A stretch of 64,000 nt of DNA from Roseiarcus sp963770275. Its GTDB lineage: Bacteria; Pseudomonadota; Alphaproteobacteria; Rhizobiales; Beijerinckiaceae. Within the stretch, counting starts at the first letter, position 1. Each line of letters opens with the position of its first letter. Positions 9,197 to 19,158 of this stretch are shown one piece after another. Made by a program: the position numbers and the translations under genes. The stretch covers positions 1 through 64,000 of the forward strand of contig CAVYPD010000046.1 of assembly GCA_963770275.1 (NCBI GenBank), given 5' to 3'. The notes under the pieces are model-generated. The model had not been told where the DNA came from. It saw only the letters and a list, made by a program, of their open reading frames with translations, and did not search any database.

Positions 9197-9594
9197 GCCA
9201 TAATCGCCGCCTATCGACCTTCGGCCCGCTTAGCTCCAGATTGAGTAAGATCTCGGGATGCCACGCAGACACCGCCGATAAATCCGTAGGGGCTGGTCCG
9301 CCCATCAACCAGTTCGATGGGTGGACCGTCGCCCTGTGCGCGGAGTATGCCTTAAATGCCGCAATTATCTTGAGCGGCCCGGTGAAGGGTAGCGCCGCAG
9401 CGCCTCGCGCGCTTCGGCGCCATGACGCGCCCAAGGCGAGTTCCACACAGGGCTGCATATACTGGACACAGTCCGGGGTGACCGCGACCGCCTCAGGCCC
9501 TCTTTCTTCTCCCGACGGGTTGATGGATCGAAAGTTGAGGAGCGTTGCTGAAAGGCTATGAAAGAAGTTTGCACCGATCTAAGCATCTCGATAG
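9197..9594. other. Gap without a recognisable gene
   Basis: About 400 bases between dinB and the permease stump. Short open frames exist on both strands, but none has a family-like sequence. It is probably junction debris from the rearrangement that removed the 5' part of the adjacent permease gene. Confidence 0.4.
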
Positions 9595-9753
9595 ACGCGT
9601 ACGCTCATTGGGGCGCTCACTATTTCTGTGGTGCGGATTGGCATGACATTTCTCGGGGTTGATATCTTCGCCCAGAACATCGTCTTCAGCGTCGTGCTGA
9701 TTGCGGCGGTCGCCATCACGATCGATCGAACGAAGATTGCGATTGTTGAATGA
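9595..9753 (+). pseudogene. C-terminal stump of a ribose-type ABC permease (RbsC-like)
   Basis: Codons 9595-9753 read TRTLIGALTISVVRIGMTFL, then GVDIFAQNIVFSVVLIAAVA and a short charged tail. This is the last transmembrane helix pair of RbsC/AraH-type permeases (compare GTVTLGLIANGMNLLGVSPF in the permease at 40452). A TAG at 9592 lies directly upstream and nothing upstream resembles the missing ~280 residues. The gene was truncated, presumably by the event that left IS debris and dinB here. HPS/PHI downstream were thus probably once transcribed behind a sugar importer. Confidence 0.72.
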
Positions 9754-9823
9754 GCGCGTTCGGTGGCGCCACCGCTCTGGTCCTGGCGGCGCTCTAGGCA
9801 CCGTTTCGGCATAGAGGCACTGC

Positions 9824-10484
9824 ATGCTGTTACAAGTCGCGCTGGACAAGCCGGAGCATCTCAGCGTGCTGCCCCGCTTGCGCGGGATTGCCGACATCAT
9901 CGAGATCGGCACGCCGCTCCTCAAGCGCTTCGGCGTCGGCGCGATCGCGACCGCGCGCGAGCTCTGCCCGGGAGTTCCGGTGCTTGCGGACACCAAGACT
10001 GTGGACGGCGGCGACCTCGAGGCGGAAATGGTTTTCGGCGCCGGCGCCCGGCTGATGACGGTCCTTTCGTCATGCGCCGGCGCCACGCACGCGGCGGTCG
10101 ACCGCGTCGCGTCACGGCTCGGCGGTCTTGTCGTCGTCGACACGATCACCGAGTCCGGCAAACCGGAAATCCTGCCCGCGAACGCGTCCTTTCCGCCGAG
10201 CTTCGCGTATGTCGGCGTCCATTCACCGACCGACGTGCGCGTCGCGGGTGATCGCTCGACCGGCCATATCGACGCTGTCGCAGGAAATGCATCGCCGGGG
10301 CTTCCGCGTCGCCCTTGCGGGCGGCCTCGGGCCTCAGACGCTCGACGCCGTTCTCGCGGTCGAGCCCGAGATCATCATTGTGGGCGGCGCCATCACGGGC
10401 GCTCAAAATCCTGAAGAGGTCGCCAAATGGATCAAGGACCGGTTGCGTCATCCCGGCCGTGGTTGGCCATCGGACGCGAAATAG
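9824..10484 (+). CDS. 3-hexulose-6-phosphate synthase (HPS), one +1 frameshift
   Basis: TIM-barrel of the orotidine-decarboxylase/KGPDC-HPS superfamily: LLQVALDKPEHL, EIGTPLLKRFG, then LADTKTVDGG, which carries the superfamily D-x-K-x-x-D signature. The frame slips near 10264 (an extra C in GGCC) and continues as SQEMHRRGFRVALAGGLGPQ to TAG 10482-10484. HPS condenses formaldehyde with ribulose-5-phosphate or runs in reverse. 3-keto-L-gulonate-6-P decarboxylase is the alternative, but the adjacent PHI gene argues for HPS. Confidence 0.75.
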
Positions 10485-10975
10485 CCGGCGTCCTTGAGCG
10501 CGTCGACCCGCTGGCTTTCGAGCGTCTGGTTGATCGCTTTCGGAAGCCGTCGCGCCAATGGTTCTTCTCGGGTCAGGGGCGATCGGGGCTCGCGGCGCAG
10601 ATGGCGGCGATGCGGTTCATGCACATGGGCAGTTCCGCGCATTTCGTCGGCGAGCCGACGGCCCCTTCGATCCGGGCGGGCGACGGACTTGCGCTAGTCT
10701 CCGGCTCCGGCGAGACGCCGGTCAGCATCCATTTCGCCCGCCTCGCTAAAAACGAGGGAGCGGAAATCGTGCTCATCACGCGTCACCCGAGCAGCACGCT
10801 CGCCACGCTCGCGGATGTGGTCCTTCCGGTGCCGATTTATGCGTCTGAACAGTTTGGCGGCAGCCTCTTCGAGCAGGTGGCCCTGATCCTACTCGATGCA
10901 ATCGTACTCGAAATCGCCGCGTCCGCGCCCGACGCGCATCAACGCATGCTTCATCGTCATACGAATTTGCAGTGA
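10427..10975 (+). CDS. 6-phospho-3-hexuloisomerase (SIS domain)
   Basis: 182-residue SIS-domain isomerase matching the PHI family: FSGQGRSGLAAQMAAMRFMH, the SGSGET sugar-phosphate loop, and STLATLADVVLPVP. It interconverts 3-hexulose-6-P and fructose-6-P, completing the RuMP-type step begun by HPS. Its ATG overlaps the HPS 3' end by ~58 bases in another frame. That is unusually long, so the true start may be later. Intact. Confidence 0.8.
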   Translation: MDQGPVASSRPWLAIGREIAGVLERVDPLAFERLVDRFRKPSRQWFFSGQGRSGLAAQMAAMRFMHMGSSAHFVGEPTAPSIRAGDGLALVSGSGETPVSIHFARLAKNEGAEIVLITRHPSSTLATLADVVLPVPIYASEQFGGSLFEQVALILLDAIVLEIAASAPDAHQRMLHRHTNLQ

Positions 10976-10992
10976 GGCCGCCGGTCGAAGCA

Positions 10993-11965
10993 TCAGCGCT
11001 CAACGCGGCGCACTAGGAAGGCGTCGCGGTCGGCCGCTGTCGGCAGAGAGTCCATCGCGCCGGCGGTCGTGGCGGCGAGCGCGCCCGCTGCGCAAGCTCT
11101 GCGGCCAAGCCAGGCGAGACCTTCCTGCGCTTGAAGATCAGCGTGGCCTCTGCCAAGATCGACGAGCAGGCTCGCCGTGAACGCATCGCCACAGGCGACG
11201 GTGTCGGCGACCTGGACCGCGAAGCCGGGTATGCGTGCGCGTAGGTCTCCCGCTGCGAGCAAGGCGCCATCCGGGCCGAAAGTGACCGCCGTCAGCCGCC
11301 GTCCGCCGCGTTCGAGCCGGGCGAGGGCGTTCTCAAGGTCCGCCGTTTGCGCCATCAGGGCGAGTTCCTCCTCGCTCACCTTAAGAATATCTGCCTCTTC
11401 CGCCGCTTCCAGCGCCACCGTGCGCATAGCCTCGACACTGCGCCATACCGAGGGTCGAAGATTGACGTCGACCGAAACCGCCACGCCGATTTCGCGCGCG
11501 AGGCGCACCGCCCGGCGCTGCGTGGCCGCGCAGACTGGCTCGGCGAGAAGAAGGCTGCCGACATGCAGGATGCGCGAATCGGCGATGATGTCTGCGGCAA
11601 TCTCCTCGGGGGCGTAGGTCGATTCCGCGCAACCTTCGCGATAGAGTAGGAAGTCACGATCTCCCTCCGCATCGACCGTCACGACCGCGAGCGAGGTCTT
11701 GCCCTCGCGCGTGCTCAAGAACTCCTGCCGCGCCCACGCCGGCGTCTCTTAGCGTTTCGATGAGGAGCCGTCCGAACGCGTCGTCGCCGACTTTGCTTAG
11801 CATCGCGGCGCGGCCGCCGAGCCGGGCGACGCCGACTGCGACATTGCCTGGCGCCCCGCCGGGCTTTGGGGCGAAGGCCATCCGGCCGTCGGGCCCGTGT
11901 TCGGGCACCAGGTCAATGACGAGCTCGCCGAGCGCAACGACATCAAAGCGCTGGCCCAACGCCAT
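10993..11965 (-). CDS. PfkB-family sugar kinase (fructokinase-like), one frameshift
   Basis: Ribokinase-fold kinase: DVVALGELVIDLVP at the N-terminus, the PGGAPGNVAVGVARLGG substrate motif, and the anion-hole/catalytic signature VADTVACGDAFTASLL near the C-terminus. Frames join at ~11717, where one extra base in CTTGAG separates AGVGAAGVL from STREGKTSLAVVTVD. It converges on HPS-PHI (18 bases apart, tail to tail). Phosphorylation of fructose or a related ketose would feed or drain the fructose-6-P node used by PHI. Confidence 0.8.
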
Positions 11966-12154
11966 GCTCAAAGCTCTTCTCGCTCGGGACTGCTCTGGCC
12001 TCATAAGGCGTCGAGCCCACGTTGTCGAACAGGCCGTCCGTCCTTTCGAGCGCGACGGATTGTCGCCGACCCTCAGGCGTGCGAACGTCTCATTTTGAGG
12101 CTGGGCGAACCGGCCCATACGTTTGACGTCAATGGCGATCCAAGGAGGAAACCC

Positions 12155-13025
12155 ATGTACACAAAGCAGGCTCTGCATGAGCTGGGCGTCGCGACCGACC
12201 TGACCGCGAAGTCAAAAACAGAAGCTCGACGATGACGGCTTCTTCATCGTTGAAGGGATGTTGTCCCGCGATGACTGCACGTCCATGTCGAGAGAGTTTG
12301 AGAAGATATACGCGTCCGAGCGCGACAAAGGCGGCCACGAGGTGCATGTCGAACCCGGCGCGCGGCGCGTGTCCAACATTTTCAACAAGACGCAGGCGTA
12401 CGACAAATGCCTCGAGCTTGGGCCCGTGCTAGCTGCCGCTCATTATCTCCTTGGCGAAATCAAGGTGCATGGAGCGAACATGCGGGACCCGGTCAAGGGA
12501 TACGGGGCTCAGGACCTTCACGCCGACGTACCCAAACATTTCGACGATGACTGGTGGGTGCTGAACGCCATGGTCCTGTTCGACGACATGACGCTCGATA
12601 ACGGCCCCACGCGCATCGTTCCCGGGTCTCATCGTTGGGCGCCGATCAACGTGCCGTTCGTCAACCAGGGGGATTGGGAGCCTCAACCGCCTTCGCCCGA
12701 GGACCAGACCCGGGCCCCTGCCGATCTTGGCGCGCCTTATCCAAACGAGGTGTTGGTCGAGGCGCCCGCCGGTTCGGCGATCATTCTCAACTCCTCCATG
12801 TGGCATGCAGGAACGCGGAAGAATAGCGACGCTCCTCGACGGCTCCTCCATCTAACTTATACACGACGAGATCTGCCGCAGCAGCTGGTTCAGCTCGACT
12901 ATGTCACTCCTGAACTCTATGGGCGGATGAACTCCGCTCATCGTTATCTCCTGGAGATTGACAGAACCCAGACCGACGAGGTTCTCCGCCAGCCGAAGCG
13001 AGCGCACGCCACCTGGTGGCGATAG
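12155..13025 (+). CDS. Phytanoyl-CoA dioxygenase-like Fe(II)/2-oxoglutarate enzyme, one +1 frameshift
   Basis: Starts at ATG 12155 behind AAGGAGGAA. The frame slips in the five-A run 12214-12218; one A fewer gives KSKQKLDDDGFFIVEGMLSR. The iron-binding triad is visible as H-A-D in QDLHADVPKH and the distal H in SSMWHAGTRK. Further PhyH motifs are DNGPTRIVPGSHRW and LLHLTYTRRDLP. Total ~289 residues. It precedes the family-1 sugar ABC operon, so it may hydroxylate or oxidise the imported compound or a derivative. Substrate unknown. Confidence 0.82.
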
Positions 13026-13089
13026 AGGGAGTTGATTTTCTACGTTGTTAAGCCGAACCTGGATGCGATCTCGGACTGACAATCTCGGA

Positions 13090-13109
13090 GATCGCCCACG
13101 TGGGCGATC
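13090..13109. promoter_or_regulatory. Perfect 20-bp palindrome upstream of the sugar ABC operon
   Basis: GATCGCCCAC followed directly by its reverse complement, with a CACGTG core, 85 bases upstream of the SBP start and 65 bases after the PhyH stop. It could be an operator for a LacI/GntR-type regulator, or a structured RNA element between the two genes. No T-run follows, so it is not a typical terminator. The repeat is seen directly; its role is inferred. Confidence 0.5.
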
Positions 13110-13194
13110 GTCGCATTGAGAGACTGCGAGCCCGCAAACGTACAGGCCGCAGAGACGACAAGCAGCGCGCCAGCCGGCGAGCAGGGAGGAAATT

Positions 13195-14673
13195 ATGTTG
13201 AAGTTCTGGAGTTGGACCAGCGCAATTGCGGGAGCGGCGTTCGCCCTCGCGACTACGCATGGCGCCCAAGCGGGCGAATTTGACGGCGTCACAGTCAATA
13301 TCATGACGCAGACGGGGGCGATCCAGGAGCCGCTCGCACGCCGCGCGCCTGAATTCGAGAAAATGACCGGCGCGAAGATCAACGTCATCGCCGTTCCATT
13401 TTCCGATCTCTACCAGAAGGTCCTCACCGACTGGGCGAGCGGCACCAACTCGGTCGACGCGGCGGTGTTCGCGCCGCAATGGATGGTCGACTACGTGTCC
13501 GGCGGATACCTTGAGGAACTCGGGCCACGCATCGCCAAGGATCCGAAGATCAAGTGGGACGAGATTGGCCCGTTCTTCCGCAACTTCTCGGCGACCTACG
13601 GCGGCAAGACCTACCTCGTGCCGCTCGATGGCGATTTCCACATGCTCTACTACCGCACAGACGTGCTGGACAAAGCAGGCCTCAAGCCCCCGAAGACCTG
13701 GGATGAATATCTCGAAGTCGCCAAGGCGTTGAACGGCAAGGACTTCAACGGCGACGGCACGAAGGGCTACGGCTCCTGCATCGCCAAGAAGCGCAACGCC
13801 CAGAGCTACTGGTTCGTCACCGACATCACTTCCTCGATGGTCCAGTCCAATGGAACGAGCCAGGGCACATTCTTCGACACCAAGGATATGAAGCCGCTGA
13901 TCGACAACGAAGGCTTCCGCAAGGCGCTCGATTTCCTCAAGGAGTCGGGCAAGTACGGCCCGCCGGACGAGCTCAATATGGACGTCAGCGACACGCGCCC
14001 GCTGTTCGTCTCCGGCAAGTGCGCCTTGAACCTCGATTGGGGCGACGTCGGCGTGCTGGCGATCGACCCGAAGACCTCGAAGGTGATCGACAAGACCGGA
14101 TCCGCGCTCACACCCGGCTCGAAGGAAGTGGTGAACTGGTCGACCGGCAAGCTCGAGGCCTGCACCAAGGATAGCTGCCCGAACGCGATCGACGGGGTGA
14201 ACCATGCTCCCTACGCGGCGTTCGGCGGCTGGAGCGGCGGCATCAACGTGAAGGCCAAGGACAAGGTCAAGGACGCGGCCTACGCGTTCCTCTCCTACCT
14301 ATCGCAGCCGGAGCAATCGGACGTCGACGTGACGATCGGCGCCTCCGGATTCAATCCCTATCGCTCTACCCAGTTCGCCTACAACGACACCTGGAAAAAA
14401 GCGGGCATGAGCAAGGTCGCTGGAGATTCCTATCTCGGCGCGATCAAGGACAGCCTGAACAGCCCGAACATGGTCCTCGACCTGCGCATTCCGCAGAACC
14501 AGAAGTACCAACAGGTCGTGCTCGATGAGGCGATCGCGCGCTACCTCGCCGGCGAGCTCGACAAAGAGCAGACCGTCAAGACGGTCCTCGACGGCTGGAA
14601 CGATCTCAACGAGCAGATCGGCGTCGACAGCCAGCTGAAGTTCTACAAGGGAACGCTCGGCGTGCAGCGCTGA
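13195..14673 (+). CDS. Family-1 extracellular sugar-binding protein of an ABC importer
   Basis: 492 residues, intact, with GGAGGAAAT ahead of ATG 13195. A Sec signal peptide spans ~1-26 (ending HGAQA). The mature part is a family-1 SBP: VNIMTQTGAIQEPLARRAPEFE, PLDGDFHMLYYRTDVLDKAG, and the late FGGWSGGINVKAKDK. Such proteins bind sugars, sugar alcohols or glycerol derivatives in the periplasm. Downstream come two MalF/MalG-type permeases and a MalK-type ATPase, which makes a complete importer. Confidence 0.9.
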   Translation: MLKFWSWTSAIAGAAFALATTHGAQAGEFDGVTVNIMTQTGAIQEPLARRAPEFEKMTGAKINVIAVPFSDLYQKVLTDWASGTNSVDAAVFAPQWMVDYVSGGYLEELGPRIAKDPKIKWDEIGPFFRNFSATYGGKTYLVPLDGDFHMLYYRTDVLDKAGLKPPKTWDEYLEVAKALNGKDFNGDGTKGYGSCIAKKRNAQSYWFVTDITSSMVQSNGTSQGTFFDTKDMKPLIDNEGFRKALDFLKESGKYGPPDELNMDVSDTRPLFVSGKCALNLDWGDVGVLAIDPKTSKVIDKTGSALTPGSKEVVNWSTGKLEACTKDSCPNAIDGVNHAPYAAFGGWSGGINVKAKDKVKDAAYAFLSYLSQPEQSDVDVTIGASGFNPYRSTQFAYNDTWKKAGMSKVAGDSYLGAIKDSLNSPNMVLDLRIPQNQKYQQVVLDEAIARYLAGELDKEQTVKTVLDGWNDLNEQIGVDSQLKFYKGTLGVQR

Positions 14674-14779
14674 TCTATCGCTCCCTGACAATTCCTGGCG
14701 TGTCAACTGGCGCGCCAGGATTCGTTTCTCCGCATTCTTCGCCGCCGGGCGGGCGGAGCCCGCGACCGACGACGGATAC

Positions 14780-15914
14780 ATGATCCTCGCTCAAACAGCG
14801 AACGCCGACACACGATCGGGCGAGAGCCGCGACGAATGGATCGACCGCAATTCCGGCCGGCTTATGGTGCTGCCGGCGGTCATCGTCCTTCTGTGCTTTG
14901 CGATCTTTCCGCTGATCATTTCCATCTACCTGTCGCTCAGCCGGTTCGCGCTGGCCGGCGGCAGCTTCACGCTGACTTTCGTCGGCTTGTACAACTATAA
15001 ACGCCTGCTCTTTGGTGTGCAGCAATATCACCTCATCGGCACGCTGAAGCCGATCGAGACATCGGGTTGGATTCTGTTCGCCGTCTTCGCCGCAGCGATC
15101 CTCTATTGGCTTATCCGTTACGTCAGATCGGGTCTCACCGTGCTCGGTCTGATCGGGCGCCTCGTGTCGGCCGCTCTTGCCCTCGGCCTTGCGCTGGCTG
15201 CGGTCGCGACGCTTCCCGCGGGCGGCTATCAAGGCACGATGCTGACCACCTGTCTCTACGTTCTGCTGGGCGTTGCGGCGCAATTCCTTATCGGCCTCGG
15301 GCTCGCGCTCCTCTGCGCCCAGCCGATCCGCGCCCGCAACTTCTTTCGCGTTGTCTTCTTCATTCCGCTGATGGTGACGCCGGTCGGCGTCGCTTACATT
15401 TTCCGTATGCTGGCCGACATGCAGAAAGGGCCCTTCGCGCCGGTCAGCGCGGGGCTCGGACTCACGGCCTGGGCTTGGGCAACGCAGGCTTGGTCGGCGC
15501 GCCTCATGGTGCTGATCGGCGACACTTGGCAATGGACGCCGTTCATGTTCATCGTCCTGCTTGCCGCGATTGAGAACCAGCCTCGCGATCAGCTTGAGGC
15601 CGCGCGGCTCGACGGGGCCGGCAGCTTCCAGACGTTCCGAGATATCACTTGGCCCGCGATCGCGCCCGTCGCAGCGACCGTCGTTCTGATCCGGCTCATC
15701 GAGGCGTTCAAGATCATCGACCTTCCGAATGTTCTCACCGCCGGCGGTCCCGGCCTCGCGACGGAATTGATGACGCTCCACTCCTTCATCGCCTGGCGGA
15801 CCCAGGATCTCGGTGCGCTCCGCGGCGGTCGGCTATCTTCTCTTGTTCGTTTCGACGATCACGTGCGTCTCGTTCTTCAACTACGTGGTCCGGCGGACAC
15901 GGAGGTATCAGTGA
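14780..15914 (+). CDS. Sugar ABC permease 1 (MalF/UgpA type) with extra membrane insert, one +1 frameshift
   Basis: Inner-membrane permease with the EAA loop DQLEAARLDGAGSFQTFRDI. The frame slips near 15818; removing one C restores AVGYLLLFVSTITCVSFFNY and the TGA at 15912-15914. Without the correction it reads straight into permease 2, an artificial fusion. After the first membrane segment (~residues 90-150) there is an additional hydrophobic stretch (ILFAVFAAAILYWLIRYV and LVSAALALGLALAAVATLPA) not usual in MalF-type permeases. Its stop overlaps the next start (GTGA). Confidence 0.83.
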
Positions 15915-16963
15915 GCGGCGCTTGGGAGTCGCGCGGCCTCATGCGTCGCCTGTTCGAAGCGACGAGCCTCGATGAGATGGCGACGGCGCCGAAGATCGCC
16001 GTCTACATTATCCTCACCTTCTGGACGCTCGTCGTCCTGTTTCCGCTCTATTGGGTGCTGGTCACGTCGTTCAAGATCGAGGTCCAAGTCGACAGCGGCC
16101 CGTACTTCATTCCCTTCGTCGACTTCAAACCGACGCTCGAGGCCTGGGACTTCATGTTGGTGAAGAACAACACGATCGGCCCCTACCTCAACTCGCTTGT
16201 TGTGGCGCTGTCGAGCACGGTGTTGGCGATTCTTATCGGCACGCTTGCTGCCTATGCGCTGGTGCGCATCAAGTTTGAGGTCAAGATCGCGGCGATCCTG
16301 ACCTTCGTCGTGCTTCTGATCGCCGTCATCGTCGCCGTTGCGACGCTCGGGGTCCCATGGCAGGCGGCGCTGGCGATCGCGGCAGCGCTTTTCGTTCTTT
16401 CGCTCGGCACGTTCGTACGCCGCTTCAAGGCGGCGGTCGGAAACAACGACATCGAGTTCTGGATGATCTCGAACCGGATCATGCCGCCGATCGTCGCCGT
16501 CCTGCCAATCTATGTTATGTTCCAGAGCCTGAGATTGCTCGATACGCAGTTCGCCCTGATCGCGACTTATACCGGCGTTAATTTGCCGATCGTCGTATGG
16601 CTCACGCGCGACTTCTTCGCCAGCGTGCCGATCGATCTTGAGGAGAGCGCCGAGATCGATGGCGCGTCGAAATTCCGCGTCTTTTTCACCATCGCATTGC
16701 CGCTCGTGCGTTCAGGTCTCGCCGCGACTTTCATGCTCGTGCTGATTCTGTCGTGGAACGAGTTTTTGCTGGCGCTTTTCCTGACCAACGCGAACGCTCA
16801 GACGATGCCGGTGCTGGTGGCGGCGCAAAACACTACACGCGGCCCGCAGTGGTGGTACATGTCGGTTCTGATCGTCATAATGATCGCGCCCGTCATCGTG
16901 ATCGCTGCGTTCCTCCAGAAGCATATAGCGCGCGGCCTTTTGGTCGGCGCCGTCAAGGGGTAG
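15911..16963 (+). CDS. Sugar ABC permease 2 (MalG/UgpE type) with extra membrane pair
   Basis: Starts at GTG 15911, overlapping the permease-1 stop. It ends in the normal MalG arrangement: FASVPIDLEESAEIDGASKF (EAA loop) and MLVLILSWNEFLLALFL. Between the first core helices an extra pair of helices (IAAILTFVVLLIAVIVAVAT, LAIAAALFVLSLGTFVRRF) precedes MISNRIMPPIVAVLPIYVMF. Together with the insert in permease 1 this suggests a sub-family with an enlarged membrane domain. Intact. Confidence 0.86.
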   Translation: MSGAWESRGLMRRLFEATSLDEMATAPKIAVYIILTFWTLVVLFPLYWVLVTSFKIEVQVDSGPYFIPFVDFKPTLEAWDFMLVKNNTIGPYLNSLVVALSSTVLAILIGTLAAYALVRIKFEVKIAAILTFVVLLIAVIVAVATLGVPWQAALAIAAALFVLSLGTFVRRFKAAVGNNDIEFWMISNRIMPPIVAVLPIYVMFQSLRLLDTQFALIATYTGVNLPIVVWLTRDFFASVPIDLEESAEIDGASKFRVFFTIALPLVRSGLAATFMLVLILSWNEFLLALFLTNANAQTMPVLVAAQNTTRGPQWWYMSVLIVIMIAPVIVIAAFLQKHIARGLLVGAVKG

Positions 16964-16973
16964 GCGTCGGCCG

Positions 16974-18023
16974 ATGCAGGTCAGGCTCGAGAAGATCCAC
17001 AAATCGTTTGGTTCGGTCGACGTCGTCAAGGGCCTCGACCTCGAAGTCCAAAACGGCGAATTTCTCGTCCTTCTTGGCGCTTCCGGCTCCGGCAAGACGA
17101 CTGCGCTGCGTATGATCGCAGGTTTGGAGAAGGTGAGCTCCGGCCGCATCTTGATCGGCGAACGCGACGTCACCCAAGTGCTGCCGAAGTACCGTGACGT
17201 CGCGATGGTCTTCCAATCCTACGCTCTCTATCCGCATATGACGGTGTTCTCCAATATCGCCTACCCGCTGACAGTTCGGCGCCGACCGAAGGCGGAGGTC
17301 GACGCGGCGGTCAAGGACGTCGCGCGGCAGGTGCAACTGGAGTTGCTTCTCGAGCGCTTTCCCCGCCAGCTGTCCGGCGGACAGCGCCAGCGGGTCGCGC
17401 TTGCCCGCGCCATGATCCGCCGCCCGGCCGCATTCCTGATGGATGAGCCGCTCTCCAACCTCGACGCCAAGCTGCGCGGCTATATGCGCGCCGAGCTGAA
17501 ACACATGCAGCACCAGCTCGGGATCACGACGATCTACGTTACACACGACCAAGTGGAGGCTATGACGCTGGCGCATCGCGTTGCGGTCCTGGAAAAAGGT
17601 GTGCTGCAACAGCTGGACACGCCGGCTAATATTTACAACGCGCCGGCCAACCTTTTCGTCGCCGGATTCATCGGCTCGCCGCCAATGAACTTTCTCGACG
17701 GAGACCTCGCTGAGGGCCGTTTTTCCGGTCCCGGCGGAAGTTTCAATACAGGAAGGCGCGCCTCCATTTTGGGCGTTATCGCAGGCGTGCGGCCGGAAGA
17801 CTGCAGGGTGACAAGTCCCACCTCGGGCAAGATCGTGGGTCAAATCTACGCGACCGAGCTCATGGGCGATCACACACTCATCACTTGTCGAGGCGATGGA
17901 GGAACGATCACTGTGAAGGCGGACAAGACGTTCGACCGGCCAGACGGCGAACCCATTGGGGTCGACTTTGCCGATTCGGCTCTACACCTGTTCGACAAGG
18001 CCTCGGGCGACAAGATTGCTTGA
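16974..18023 (+). CDS. Sugar ABC transporter ATP-binding protein (MalK/UgpC type)
   Basis: 349 residues, intact. Walker A GASGSGKTT, Q-loop VFQSYALYPHM, signature LSGGQRQRVALARA, Walker B AFLMDEPLSNLD, H-loop YVTHDQVEAM. The C-terminal TOBE domain is recognisable (IAGVRPEDCRV, ATELMGDHTLITC). It starts 11 bases after permease 2 and energises the importer. No dedicated regulator lies next to it. Confidence 0.92.
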   Translation: MQVRLEKIHKSFGSVDVVKGLDLEVQNGEFLVLLGASGSGKTTALRMIAGLEKVSSGRILIGERDVTQVLPKYRDVAMVFQSYALYPHMTVFSNIAYPLTVRRRPKAEVDAAVKDVARQVQLELLLERFPRQLSGGQRQRVALARAMIRRPAAFLMDEPLSNLDAKLRGYMRAELKHMQHQLGITTIYVTHDQVEAMTLAHRVAVLEKGVLQQLDTPANIYNAPANLFVAGFIGSPPMNFLDGDLAEGRFSGPGGSFNTGRRASILGVIAGVRPEDCRVTSPTSGKIVGQIYATELMGDHTLITCRGDGGTITVKADKTFDRPDGEPIGVDFADSALHLFDKASGDKIA

Positions 18024-18356
18024 GGTGCCAATTGTAGAACGAATGGGAACAAGTGCACGGATCCGAACGGTCTACGTTGCTCTTGATAACATAGCGAATG
18101 TCGTAGAAGGCGGCTATTCATCGCTTCATATTGTTCTCAACGCATCGACTCTGCCCGGAACATTGCGCGCTATTACTTCTTCCGATCAAACCGACGCTGT
18201 TCGCGAAGCATAAGCTGATGAGGCGACCTTCCGCCTTTCCGCCCGGGGGGAGCCCAAAGCGGCCGGTAGGTGTCGGCAAACCACTCTGCTGCTCGTAGAG
18301 ATCGGTTGCGACCAGACCCGAATGACCATGCGGCTGCAAAGTTCAGCGCGCCACTT
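18024..18356. other. Convergent intergenic gap
   Basis: About 330 bases between the ABC ATPase and the leftward SDR gene. I see no recognisable gene, RNA or clear terminator hairpin. Short open frames exist, but their translations resemble nothing familiar. Confidence 0.4.
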
Positions 18357-19130
18357 TTACCAACACGTATATCCGCCGTCAGCTAGGACGATCGAGCCGG
18401 TCATTAAGCTCGCCGCATCCGAGGCCAAGAATAGTACAACTGCAGCGATTTCATCGACTTCTCCCATTCGTCCCATCGGCGTGCTGCTCATCCAGGTGTC
18501 GAACATGGCCTCGTTCTGTTTCGCATATGCGGTCATCGGCGTGTTGATATAGGTTGGCGCAACGGCGTTGACGCGGACCCCGCGGGCCCCCCATTCGGCA
18601 GCCAGCGACTTTGTCAAATGATGCACGCCGGCCTTGGATGCGTTGTATTGCGCCTGCGGCTGCGGTTTGTTGACGATGTAGCCGGACATGGACCCGATAT
18701 TCACGATCGAACCGCGTCCCGCCGCGAGCATCTGTCGCCCGAAAGCGCGACAGCACCAGAAGAGGCCATTCAGATTGACGTCGATGACGTTGCGCCAATG
18801 CTCGTCGGTCAGTTGCTCCGCCGGCGTCTCGGAACGGGCGATACCCGCGTTGCACACGAGAATGTCGATGCGATGCTTCTCGTTGAGGACTTGCACCGCG
18901 GCCGCGTTGACGGCCGCCGGATCGGTCACGTCCATCTCGATGAAATCGACGTGAACGCCCTTTGCGTCGAGGGCGGCTTGCGCTTCCTTCCCCGCCCTGG
19001 GGTTCTGATCCGCGATATAGACATGGGCGCCGGCCTCAGCGAGTGCTTCGACACACGCGAGCCCAATGGCTTGAGCACCCCCGGTGACAACTGCCACCCG
19101 GCCGTCGAGTTTGAACCGTTCGAGATACAT
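18357..19130 (-). CDS. SDR-family oxidoreductase, likely polyol/sugar dehydrogenase
   Basis: 257 residues from ATG 19130, intact. It has VAVVTGGAQAIGLACVEALA at the N-terminus. The glycine motif is TGxxxAIG rather than TGxxxGIG, a mild oddity. Then VCNAGIA, NIGSMSGYI, the catalytic YNASK and a C-terminal VLADGGYTCW. It resembles arabinitol/sorbitol-type SDRs (GolD/D-threitol group). It is the most downstream gene of the leftward sugar/polyol block and follows the ALDH remnant. Confidence 0.85.
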   Translation of the reverse strand: MYLERFKLDGRVAVVTGGAQAIGLACVEALAEAGAHVYIADQNPRAGKEAQAALDAKGVHVDFIEMDVTDPAAVNAAAVQVLNEKHRIDILVCNAGIARSETPAEQLTDEHWRNVIDVNLNGLFWCCRAFGRQMLAAGRGSIVNIGSMSGYIVNKPQPQAQYNASKAGVHHLTKSLAAEWGARGVRVNAVAPTYINTPMTAYAKQNEAMFDTWMSSTPMGRMGEVDEIAAVVLFLASDAASLMTGSIVLADGGYTCW

Positions 19131-19158
19131 GTCGTCGTCTCTCCAGAGAAATCGCCCT

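Noticed and set aside
14780..16963. A single 727-residue fused double permease
   Set aside because: It arises only because a +1 slip near 15818 skips the TGA at 15912. The corrected frame ends permease 1 normally, and permease 2 has its own GTG with a four-base overlap.
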